Source of the DNA: Morella rubra
Taxonomy: Eukaryota; Streptophyta; Magnoliopsida; Fagales; Myricaceae
Reading direction: 5' to 3'
Length of the DNA: 64,000 nucleotides
Assembly (NCBI GenBank): GCA_003952965.2
Contig: CM025853.1
Coordinates: forward strand, 6,743,007-6,807,006
Shown here: positions 33,389 through 44,485 of the stretch, piece after piece
How the letters are laid out: each line of letters opens with the position of its first letter
How positions within the stretch are numbered: the stretch's first letter is position 1
Notes under the pieces: generated by a model
What the model was told of the DNA's origin: nothing
The model's input: the letters and a program-made list of their open reading frames with translations, nothing else
Databases searched by the model: none
Made by a program: the position numbers and the translations under genes

Positions 33389-35512
33389 TTTTAGGGAGGA
33401 TGGAACCTCCGTAGTTTTATTGAGTGGAGGAAAACTGTGATTACGTCAAGTTCAAATCAAAACTACCGATTTGAACTACCCGAACCGAATTGAAGGCAAA
33501 AGATTCTCTATCTTTACGAGTAAGACTAACAACCTCTAAAGGAACGTCTGAGAAACTCTAGAAAACCTCTTTAGTTTTGATAATGCATTAGCTACTTGGT
33601 CGGCCTCTCAAAAAACATGACGGATCACGATTTCCATTTCTCTTAATAAATTTTGCACCTTTTCCCAATCCACCCAAACCGATCGTAAGGAACATCTCCC
33701 TTGCTTCAACCAAGTAATAAAAACTTGGGAATCACTCTCTAGAGTCACCCCTCGGCAATTTAAATAGAATCAATACAGGAGCGCAGCAAGAACTGCCTTG
33801 AGTTCCACGTGATTATTAGTACCTCAGTCATATTGGGCGCTGAAAGCGTCCAAAATTTTCTCATTACAATCTTGAACAATTCCTCCCCTTACAAAAATAC
33901 TCGGATTGCCAAAGCAACATCCATCTACATTCAATTTAACCAAGTCTATCAAAGATGGAATCAACTTCATCTAAGTATGTAAATTTTTCGGGCAGTGTGG
34001 ATAACTCACCAAGCCACCACCTAAATCGACATCCACAAGGAATGAAAAGGAAGAGTAATGTTCTCCGTTTTCCTACAACATGGTGATCTCCAAATCAAGA
34101 AACAAGGGATAATGCTAATAAGAAAACCTCTTTGCGAAATCTGATTAGCCTTAGAAAACCAAAACTCCACACGAGCCTTCCACGTCATCCCTGGAATAAA
34201 AGGAATTCTTATAGAATCCGACAGATGCTTCCATAGAGAATTAGCCAAGTCCCCTTCATTGAGAAGATGATTTGATGTCTTTATCTTAGGATTAGCACAA
34301 CAGAGAGACTTGGAAACCAAACGAATTCCAATACTTTGCACACGATCGTCCACACTTGATGCATTATTCAAAGCCTTCCAAACAACGAAGGCCATTTTTT
34401 TAGGTAGTGCATTATGCCACACCCACTTTGCCCAATCAACTTGAGCTCCCCTACTTTGTATAACGTCCCAAGCACTTCTAGTAGAGAAGATTCCCTCGTG
34501 AGAAGGCCTCCACACCACTTCATCCAACCTCTCTCGCAATCGAGGCACTTTTTTGCGCTATGCACCAAAGTTCTTTCATCAACCACTAAGTCTACCAAAA
34601 CATCATCATTCCACCCATTATCAGTTAAGATTTGGTTTAATAATAAATCTGATTTCTCCACCTGAAACTTCATGCGCAAGAGCACCAAAACCCGCCCAGT
34701 TAGTTATCAAACTAAAAAAAACTAACATTACCCTCCCTCACCTTCCAAACTGAGTGTTCAATTACCAGCGGAATAAGATTGGCCACAGTTTTCCAAATTG
34801 GAGAACCCGCCGAGGAACTTCATTCTGGGCATATGGAATCTTGGGAAAATATTTGGATTGAAGGAAGACCCTTAAAAAAGTTTGAGAGAAGCAAATATTC
34901 CAAGTAATTATTATTTAAGTTTAATAGCCGCCATTTGCACATCTTGAAAATCATGAACACCTAATCCACCATCCTCGAGAGATTTCGAGACATTCTTCCA
35001 AGATACCCACCCAATGTCTGTTGCGACAGCCTTAAAACTCCCCCCATATAAAACCTGCCAACAAATATTTTAACTGCCGCAAACTCCCTTCGGAACACAA
35101 GCAACATGCAGTAGATGGATTAGGAAGCTAGACAAAAAGGATGCTTCAGGAGAATTAATCTACCCCCAGCCGTGAGGAGAAAGACACTTTCAACCGTCTA
35201 ATTTTTTTTTTATGACTTTAATAATAAGCTCTTCAAAATGGCGAATACAAAGACGATAAGGCGAAATAGGCACACCCAAATAATTACAGGAAAAAAGTCC
35301 TTAAAGAAAATTCAATATATATCTCAAGATCTCATTGGGTCGAGCCTGACTCATGCTGTAAGAAAAATAAATAGCACTCTTAGCTTGATTAATTTTCTGA
35401 CCAGAGATCATTTCATACTTTAATTAATAAAGTATGAGCCACTTCTTTCACCGATTTTTTCTTCTCATTAGCAAAGATGGCCAAGTCATCAGCATATAGA
35501 GAACATGGGGGT
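33356..35512 (-). mobile_element. 5'-truncated L1-type LINE
   Basis: On the minus strand the fragment begins at the reverse-transcriptase active site (LYADDLAIFANE at about 35480-35500). It continues through the RT C-terminal part and a zinc-binding RVT domain (34021-34548; RSAWDVIQSRGAQVDW, WKALNNASSVDDRVQ). An RNase H-like domain follows (about 33560-33990; LNVDGCCFGNPS, NNHVELKAVLAALL, FREADQVANALSK). It ends in an (AAT)n tail at 33356-33386, the usual 3' tail of plant L1 elements. Several frameshifts and stops are present. The 5' truncation is typical of target-primed reverse transcription. I could not find a clear target duplication. Confidence 0.85.
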
Positions 35513-35679
35513 GATGAGAGAAGAGTAAGAAGGCAAAGTAGAATGCGATGATCCTACAGAGTTAGATGTAAAAGTGTAGTTAGACGCAGACAAATGGAGA
35601 AGTAGAAGAAATCTCACAAAGGCAAGTGCTTTTCTGTTAAGGAAAATTGAGTGCATCACAAATTCAACGTTTGCAGAGG

Positions 35680-35804
35680 TAGGACTGCACAACTAGAAAT
35701 CTAATCTGGTTTTTGGACCGAAAATTCAGTCCGTTGTGCCCAAATTGAAGGATTGGACTGGTCCAAAATGATTCAGTTGATCACTTAAGTGTTTCCGACC
35801 AGTT

Positions 35805-35837
<33 letters not shown>

Positions 35838-36159
35838 TTTCAGCTCAAATTTTATGATAAAAAAATTAGTTAAAAGGGAAAGGACATGATCAAAAAACTC
35901 AAAACACATAATTTTATTGTAAAAGTTTTAAATTTGTATTAAAAAAATAAAAAAAAATATATATTTATTATTTATATTAATAAATCCGATCTGGTCTAAT
36001 CCAAGACCGGATCTTAAAATGTCTAGACAGGATATAACCGGTCTTTTAAATCCGGTTCAGATCAGACCGGATTTGGACCGTTAAGTTTACAAATTCGATT
36101 CACGGTCAGAGCTGATCTGTGGTCCAATTCAGTCTGCGATCTGATTTTGTGCAGCTCTA
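35680..36159. mobile_element. hAT-like MITE with TAGxxCTGCACA ends
   Basis: The left end TAGGACTGCACAA is mirrored at the right by TTGTGCAGCTCTA. The interior is rich in the words GGTCCG, GACCGG and ATCTGGT in both directions, and includes a T-run of about 30 bp and an AT-rich centre. The ends and size fit non-autonomous hAT elements. An 8-bp duplication is not clear (TGCAGAGG against ACAGAAGG), so it is worn or the limits are off by a base or two. Confidence 0.6.
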
Positions 36160-37862
36160 ACAGAAGGGTCCTTTTAGCTATCCCAAATCTGCCCACAGCA
36201 GGAGAAGATTGAGGTCTCGACTCTTGTTTTTTTTTCTTTTCTTTTTCCCTAAAGGTCTCTGTCTCTTATCATTAGGTCGTTTACCTTCCTTACCTTTTCC
36301 CGGTCTTCCCTGCTTTTGGGCGGGGGATGAGCTGGCAGTGCCCCGGGCAATGGCCCCCAATAGGAGAGGGAACACGGGAGGCACCGACACGGTTGGATTG
36401 CGCGTGGCAGTATGTCTTCAAAAGATGTATGGTTGGAAGTCACGTGTAGCCCAAATAAGATAACCACGACGCGTTCATTACACAAAAAGATGTGCATCAG
36501 AGCTAAACTTATCCAGCTAACGCCAGTCTCCTTGCTAATAAAAAAAAAATCTGTGACGTTCCTGCCTTCTGCTAAGTTGAATCCCATTCCAATATTTGTT
36601 TACTGTCTTCAAGATTCAAATATTAAAAAAATCTGTGACGTGTTGCTGCTTTAAATAAAGAATTTGGATAAAATTATGAATATTTATATAGAGTAGAATT
36701 TAAATTATTTTTATGTAAAAATTAGTAAAAATTTAATTTTTATTAGAATTTGTAAAAATTGTGTAAAAAGAGATGATTTGATATAATTTTTTAATAAAAA
36801 ATTAATAGAGTTTGGTAAAAATTATGGAGAAATAAAATTTGTTAGATTTCTTTTTGAAAATGTATTAAAATTTATGTAAAAAGTTATTAAGTTTGAGTAA
36901 AATATAATAGTGTTTGTATATGATTTTTGAGATTTAGATATTATTTTGTAAAATTTATTGAATGCATTATATTTCAAAATACTTTTACAAACAAACATGT
37001 TCACATGTAATTATTATTGCATCATCTTTTCCAGTGAAGTTGTTAACAGACGCATTAAATCAAATAAAAAGATCAAGCATGAGAATTTTTTTTTTTTTTT
37101 TTATCGATTTCACACGCTTCAATAAACTCCAGTCTTTTATTGTATATAAAAATTTTTGTCTATATCATTTAATTAATACTTTTTCACAAACCATAATAAA
37201 AACTTAATTATAAAAAAAAATTCATTAATTCATCGTACCTGCTCCAAAAATATTTTAATCTATTATGAAAGTTGAAATTTTTAACCAATTTTTTAAAACC
37301 TCTCATACAAACCGAATTCTATTTCTTTAAATATTTTCTCCTAAAATTTTAAAATTTAAGAATAAATACATTTTGTATCTATCAACTATGGATATTTTGA
37401 CACTATGTTCTTCAACCTATCATTTCTATCATATTACACTCACTAATTATTGATTTTAAATACTTTTCATTTTTAGTTAAAATTTTTTGTCAATTTAAAG
37501 AGAATAAATATATATATTTTTTATGAAATAACAATTTTAACCTGTAAAATTAATTTTGTTGTGAGTTTAAAATATTTAAAATTAATAGGTAATTAAGTAA
37601 TAGTTAAATGTGTAAAGGCTACTAATCGAAAGCTATAAACTAATTTTTTATATGGGAATTAGACAGGTAAGGTGGTGGGATCGAAAAGTGAGAGAGATTA
37701 CATGCATTTACAGCAAACAGATGGCACAGTTCTCACGGAACGCAGCAATCGATACAAACAAGGTAAGAAGTTCGTAGAGAGGATGACGTGAAATATTTGT
37801 ACAAATACAAATTCTTCGGTTTTATTTTAGGAGAAAAAGGAAAAAACAAAAAAAGTCTGTAG
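36160..37862. other. Intergenic, very AT-rich
   Basis: A CT-rich patch with a G/C-rich core (36220-36400) is followed by more than 1 kb of AT-rich sequence without a credible gene. The last 200 bp are the likely promoter and leader of the EEP gene. I identify no transposon here. Confidence 0.5.
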
Positions 37863-40800
37863 ATGGAAAAGTACAGTTACACAGGCGTCGGCCCTTCAGT
37901 CCGCTCAGGACAAAAACTGATTTATATAAACTCAAACAGGCGTCTGGGAACCTTATTCGATATATCCTGCACCAAAATCAGAGCCAGTTTCCAGAACCCG
38001 AACCAGCAGTCTCGCTTTCGTCCTTCTTTTCGCGCTTGTCCAGTCTCAGCTAACCAACAAGCTGCTTCGAACCACCGTGGCAAAATGGTCTGTGAATTAA
38101 CAGCGAGCTGCACCACTTCGTCTTCGTCTTCAATGCCGGTGGCCGAAACGGAGGCAGAGGAAGAACGAGAAGAGGTTTGCATATCATGCACCACTTTCAA
38201 TATCCTGGCTCCCATCTACAAGCGACTTGACCAGCATGAACAGGTCTCTTTTACTTTTACTGCGGCTGGTATACGACAATACCTCTGTTGAATCTGAGCT
38301 TCATTGGATCTACTTAATGTTTTTCAGGGTCTTCGAGAAAGCGACTTCAGGGAGTTCTGGATGACCAGGAACCAGGGGATTTTGGATTGGTTGCTCAATG
38401 AATCGTCCTCCACTATTATTTGTCTCCAGGTGGGGTATCCACATGCTATATTGCTCTTCTTTTTGCTAGATTTTGTTTACGAAATAGACATGGCTTTTTC
38501 GACTGGCCTAATTTAGGATCCTTTTCTTTCTTTCTTTTTTTGTCTGCTTTCGTGGTGAGTTGGTATAGGAGTTTTGGGTTGGAAATGAAGAACTTGTGCA
38601 TATGTACAAGAGGAATCTCGGGGATGCAGGATATATTACCTTCGACCTTGCACGCCCCAACCACCGTGGAGATGGTATTTATTGTCTATCTACAACTGAT
38701 CTGTTAGTGCAAATTCTCAATTGTTTGACTTGTCCCGCACCATTTCACTCGATGCGATATCTAATAAATGTCTGTCAAAGTAGATTTTTTGGGGTTGTTA
38801 TGGAGCCTTTTAGGGGAGAATGTTTGGTCGTTTTGAATTTGTTGATAACTTTGTACTTCAATTAAGGTTGGATGTTTAATTACATTCACTACTAACTTTC
38901 TCATTAAGAGTTATCTGTCTAACAGATGGGATTGTTACTATGGTTTAAGTGAGTTTTTGTGCACACTTCTTATTGCTGTACGCGTATAGATTGAGATTTT
39001 GTATTTGCTCTCTGCAGGTCTTCTGACTGCAATACATAAGAACTACTTAAGGGTTCTAAAGTATCAAGAGTTGCTTTTCAATGACATTGGAGACCGTGTT
39101 GCTCAACTGTTTCATGTTGAGTCAGTTGTCCCCTTTCTACAAAACCCAAAAGGAAGCATTCAGCAAGAAATTCTTATTGTGAACACCCACTTGCTATTTC
39201 CTCATGATTCAAGTTTTTCTCTTGTAAGATTGCGTCAGGTATGTGAGGTTTTCTTTATGCCTTGAACTGGTCTGCTATAATATAAGTTCTGTAAATACAC
39301 TAGATGTGGTTCACTCATCGGTGTGTTTCCTTTGTGTGTTCTAATAGGTTTACAAAATTCTGCTGTATGTGGAATTGTATCAGAAAGAAAACAAGCTGAA
39401 ACCAGTGCCCATCATATTATGCGGGCAAGTTTCTGTCTTTTCTTTTGTCTTTTTTCGTTCCTCGTTTTTCTCTTCAAAAGTATGCTCTTTGAGAATAGCC
39501 CTATGTAACCTCTCGAATGGATATTTTTGTTAAGGCACTCTCTGTGTTCTCTTTTTTGCAGTGACTGGAATGGAAGTAAGCGTGGGCATGTTTACAAGTT
39601 CCTTAGGTCACGGGGATTTGTATCATCTTATGATATTGCCCATAAATATAGTGACAGTGATGCAGATGCTCACAAGGTTTGTTACCTTTACTTAGAATTT
39701 TAGGTTCCCGGAATTCGCTTGGCCGCCTAATTCCAATCTAATGGTCCTCAACAATGATATTTTTCTCTTTTATTGCCTTTGGAAAAGAAGATATTGCTAA
39801 TCACCTTATATCTTTGGTGTCTTCTTCTTTTCCCTGCAGTGGATTAGCCACCGCAATCACAGGGGAAACATCTGCGGTGTTGATTTTGTTTGGCTTTGTA
39901 ATCCTAATAAGTCACTCAAACCATTAAGAGCGAGTTGGGCTGAAGCAGTTTTTGGTATAATAAAGGTGAGTGATAGTTGTTTCAAGTAGAATTTGCATGT
40001 TATGTCTTTGCAATCATAACCTTCACAAATTTCTTCTTGATACAAGCTGATTCTTATCATAAAGTTATGTCTAAGCCTTGGAGAGTACCTACAGCAGTCT
40101 TTGTTGTATCCAATTGGTTTGATTCCTGTGTTTGACCTGTAGATTTGAAGACTAAACTCAGAGAAGTAGTGCTTGCGATATGGCTCTTTCATTCATGTCT
40201 AACCAGTGATTTACTCAGCAGCACTAATGAAAATATAGTAGTAGTACGACATGCTAATATAACTCATACTTCTGTCTTGCTCAAAGTCCCAGATGTCGAT
40301 GACAACTGTGTGGAACATCTCTCCCCTCCTCGTTGCTGATGGGAATTGTCAAGTGATTGGATGTAAATTCTGTCGTTTTGGGGAATGAAACAGTAGCCCA
40401 CTTGTGTTCTGATTCTGTCAAAAGAGTTTAGAGAATAAATGTAACCATCATTGTTTAGTTTTATAGTTCTAGAGCTTTCCACATCAAGAGCTGAAATTTT
40501 CTTTGGTTTCCTGTACCTGCTTAGAAAGGCATCAGTGGCTGAAGATGATGCATTTGCCTTTCTCAAGGGTGACAACCACAGTGATTTTATTACGTGCTCT
40601 GCATTTTCTGAAGCACTGCGCCAGGTACTTCTTTTGAACAACATTAATATATGAGATTAATATTCTTTGAAAAGCTAGGCTCACAGTATTCAGACCTTAT
40701 TCAGGTTAATTTAATTGGTCTTCCCTATGGGCTAAGTTTCCAAGAGATAAAGGATCTGTGGGCCCAAGCAGACATCAATGGAGATGGCGTAGTTCATGAT

Positions 40801-41740
40801 GAAGAATTCAAGGTATCTTCAATCGCTAAGTTGTGGTTTATGCTCCAAGTTTTCGATCGTTACTCATGGTATCCATGTCCAATCAACTATGGCATTTCCA
40901 ATCTATCATCCTTTGAAATCTGTTGACAAGATGTCATTAAATCATCAGTTGAAGATGCATACCCTAAAGAAGGAAATAGATATGGTAAAAAAGAAAAACT
41001 AAGAACACAACGTAACAAGCTTTGGGACCCTTTCTTAGTTGTCTTTTATTTTAAAGATTGTTAAGTTGTTTCCATGATGTCAATTTTACTGGAGCAAGGT
41101 AGGATTCTGCGCAAACTTAGGCATGTGTAGACTGTAGCACATCCGAGTCTCCCCCATTTCTCTCTATTGCTATATGTATTTATATATATATATATATACA
41201 CGCATATGTGTATACAGAAGGAAGATCATTGTGTTGACCCTGTCCTGAACCAGAACTGCTGGGGGTAAGAGTAAAAGGGGATCAAAATGGCCCCTCAGTA
41301 AAGTGAGGGCTTTCCAGACTTTCCCCACCCCTTTTCCATTCTTCCTTCTCCTCGCACTCCCTCTTTTTCAATAAATAAGCCAATATATGCATCTGTATAT
41401 GTATGCATATGATGTTCATAGCCTTACCGTGGAACATGTTCATCTGTTGACTCCAGCATGCAACATGAGAATAACGTAATACCATGTTAATTTGCAGCAG
41501 AAGCTTTGGAATCTTACATCGTCAGTGCAACCTGAGTATCTTCAGACTAATATAATAGAGCCTAAAGTGGGTGAAGATGGGGAGACTGTTGGTTTGAAAG
41601 TGAAGAATGCAGTTCTCTTCCCGCCAGAAGTGGAGAAAGGAATGTGGCCTGAGAACTACTCTCTTTCCGATCATGCCTCACTCAGTGTTGTCTTTTCACC
41701 TGTACGGATGCTGTGTTCTGAGTCCAATAATCATACCTAG
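37863..41740 (+). CDS. EF-hand plus endonuclease/exonuclease/phosphatase protein (At1g02270-like)
   Basis: Exons: first exon ending 38243, then 38328-38429, 38569-38674, 39018-39238, 39348-39424, 39562-39676, 39840-39965, 40514-40624, 40705-40812 and 41498 or 41501-41740. The frame is open from an ATG at 37863 (529 residues) or from 38085, my preferred start (455 residues), which is in good context just before the conserved domain. The EEP fold has the expected active-site parts: FNILAPIYKR, ICLQEFW (Glu), GDGLLTAI, VNTHLLFPH, ILCGDWNG (Asp) and SDHASL (His). An EF-hand loop DINGDGVVHDEEF interrupts the EEP domain in exon 9. This architecture is that of the plant calcium-binding EEP proteins; the substrate is not known. 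Intron 5 starts with GC. Intron 7 needs a TG acceptor for the conserved join. The last intron has tandem CAGCAG acceptors. Confidence 0.9.
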
Positions 41741-44485
41741 GCCTGTAGATTAAGAGCACTAGTGAGCATAACAATGAAAGCTCACTCAGAAAATTTGTAA
41801 AACCCTTGTACGTACAGCCTTTAGAATCCTCTGTTCGCTGCTCACGTTCAGGAGGATGAAATGCCCTGTGAAAAAGTTCTGTAACCAGTTTTGGTCAGCC
41901 GCAGCCGGTTTTTTCAGGCCTGAGACAGAGGATTCATTACATTTGCTTTTTAGGGTGAAATGCTTCGAGGGATTTGAAAATCCTGATATTCTTAGTTTGT
42001 ATTAATACCATTTTATGAGAATGTCTGATGAGTGTTCAGCACATTGATTACCTGTATGGCTGGAGGGCTTATTTGCTGTTGGCATTGAAAGTATGGTGAA
42101 AAATATAAAGCATTCAAAGAATGCTAGATGGAATTGAAGGAGCATGCAAGGCTGCTTCTGTATTTCTTGAAGGTGCTCTCGTGTAGGTAAATTATGTTTT
42201 TCATGACAGACCGGACCTCAAAAGATTTCATAGGCAGTGCCTGGTTGGTGAACATAGCTTAAACTACCCGACAGTCGCTGGAATCCACTGATCAATGATT
42301 CTATCTCTATTTCTTCTTCGGGTGAAAAAGCAGAATTAGGGGCAATCATCTTCAATGACGAGTGGAATTGACCTCGTGGGTCCTATGTAAAGCCAAACCT
42401 AGAGATTCGTGACACATTTACATACCATGGGATTCGTAGAATTGGAAGGAATCTCCATTGTAGATGCCTCACAGTTTCAAAACCAAGTCTTTGAGCTGCC
42501 CAACAGTCAAATTGATGTTTTTTAAACAGTTTATGGAATTTGCGCTACTTCACGGAGATTATCTGATGTACCAACTACCAAGTCAAGTGCAGTTAAATTT
42601 GCTTGCTGCGTCAAGGTGCCTTAAAACATGTAGTTTTGAGAGTTTGCCTTGTGCTTGCTATTAACTTATAACTTTTTCATCAAATAAATTAAAAAAATCG
42701 TTTCATATTGTAGAACATGTTGAACGCATAAAATGTTGTACAACTATTAATATCCAGTAAGTCATCCTACTTTTCAATTTTTCAGTTATCCTAATTTTTT
42801 TTTTTTTAAGGTAAGTAACATGAAAGTCCGAACAGTTGAACTGGTCTTATAATCAGAGTATTAGTTAGGTCAGCATCTCGTTAGTAGATATTATGATTCG
42901 AATTCATTCTCACCTACAAGATAAAAATTATCTAGAAGTGGAAGTTCGTCCTTCCAATCATTGAGTTATTACCCTTTAAGAGTTAACTTTTCATTTTCTT
43001 AAAAACAGTACCTTCACATTTACATCAAAAATGAAATTTTTGGCCTCATATTTTTAGAGGAATCAAGTGGCCTAGGCTTTTTTTTTTTTTTTAATATATA
43101 TATATATATATGAGGAATATTTTATTTTCTTTTACATAGCGGTTGTGTTTTCAAAATTTTAATAAAATTTTACTTTTATCTAAACACACTTTATAATTTT
43201 ATCTCCACTTTTATTACTCTTTCACAAATTTCAATATGACCTCGTTTTTAACACTAACAATAAAATTTTGAAACCAAAGGCTATATTAATAAAAGTAAGT
43301 GATTGAGAAAAGGGAGATTTGATACGGGCTATAACTATTATCTTAAATGAAGTTTGGATTTAAATGGTTGCAGTACAATTGAATAACATACTCGTTACAG
43401 TTGATGCTCATCTCATTTCAACCAACTGTACTTGATGATCGATTGACTAAAACTGGACCGAATGAGGGGGCTTGACAGTTCCATTTGTATATCCTTTGAA
43501 GGGAACAAATGCAAGTGGGGAAGGGAAAGCATCCACATGATTCTTCAAGGCCAAGAACTGATTGAACGTGTGCCTTCTTTGTCCAGGCAATATTACAAAC
43601 AAAAAACCAAAAGGCAGAATCAGAGATAACTTGGGGAGCAAGTCCAAGAAGTCCCACTGATATATCGAGGACAAGGAAGTTGCTACTTGGGAGAATATGA
43701 GAGTGACAAGAACATGGCCACCTCGTCCACAAATCATGTCAAACTTTGTTCATGGGCATCACATTCTGCTGTGTTTTTTCGTTTATAATTTTGTACTCGG
43801 GTATAATTTTTTTTTTTTTTTCGTAACTAGACAAAATCTCAAGCTGATTTGACCCAGTTTTTGAACGTATTCCAAAGTCACAGCCAAATTTTTGTACACC
43901 AACAATGATCCCCCTTTAGAGGTAGTCGTGAAAGATTTTTCTGTGAGAATTTAGAATCTGCCGGCAACTGATAGTTCCCAAACCAACTCGTACACACGGC
44001 TACGGGTCACCCGAGTATGATTTTTTCTGTACAAAGAGAATTGCCAAACGCCCGAAAGAAAATCCACAACATTCCCAACAAAGATGCGCCACGCGGTAAG
44101 TGTACGGACGGACTACGGAGAACTAAAAGACGCGATTTGAGTGGGGGTGGGATCCACGTATGTTGTGTCATTGGCATGCATTTGCAACAAGGGAATTGAC
44201 CAATCCAAAACACTATTGTCTGCTTTCTTTGCGAAGGCTAAAAAGAGTAGCTTCTTAACTAAGCTAAAGACTGCGATCAGTCTCAAGTCAAGTCAATGCA
44301 TTGCTACTTTTATTTCGCTCCCAAGTCTCTCTATGCACCAGTAGTGTTTCTTCTGAACTAGAGAAAAATGTTCTCCTGACAAACCAGAGGCAGATACTGC
44401 AATTGCTTCCTCTTCTTCTTCTTGGAGTTCTATCACATTCTTCTTATATTGCCTGTTCTTAGTGAAAAGTTGCGGTTAATGAGAG
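41741..44485. other. Intergenic between EEP and NAC genes
   Basis: The first 300 bp are 3' flank of the EEP gene. The rest is AT-rich, with poly-T and (TA)n runs at 43078-43112 and a T-run at 43808. The minus-strand frames at 43418-43737 have normal composition but no domain that I recognise. The last 150 bp, CT-rich, are the probable NAC leader. Confidence 0.5.

Noticed and set aside
36178..36587. Overlapping frames with Lys/Arg-rich or Pro-rich ends near 36200-36590
   Set aside because: They come from a CT-rich run followed by a GC-rich patch; frames on the two strands compete and none has a domain.
41181..41200. (AT)n run in the last EEP intron considered as a regulatory site
   Set aside because: Simple microsatellite with no nearby motif to support a function.
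43418..43737. Two overlapping minus-strand frames of 104 and 96 residues between the EEP and NAC genes
   Set aside because: No motif I recognise, two competing frames over the same bases, no clear start or splice context. May be a worn gene fragment but I cannot support it.
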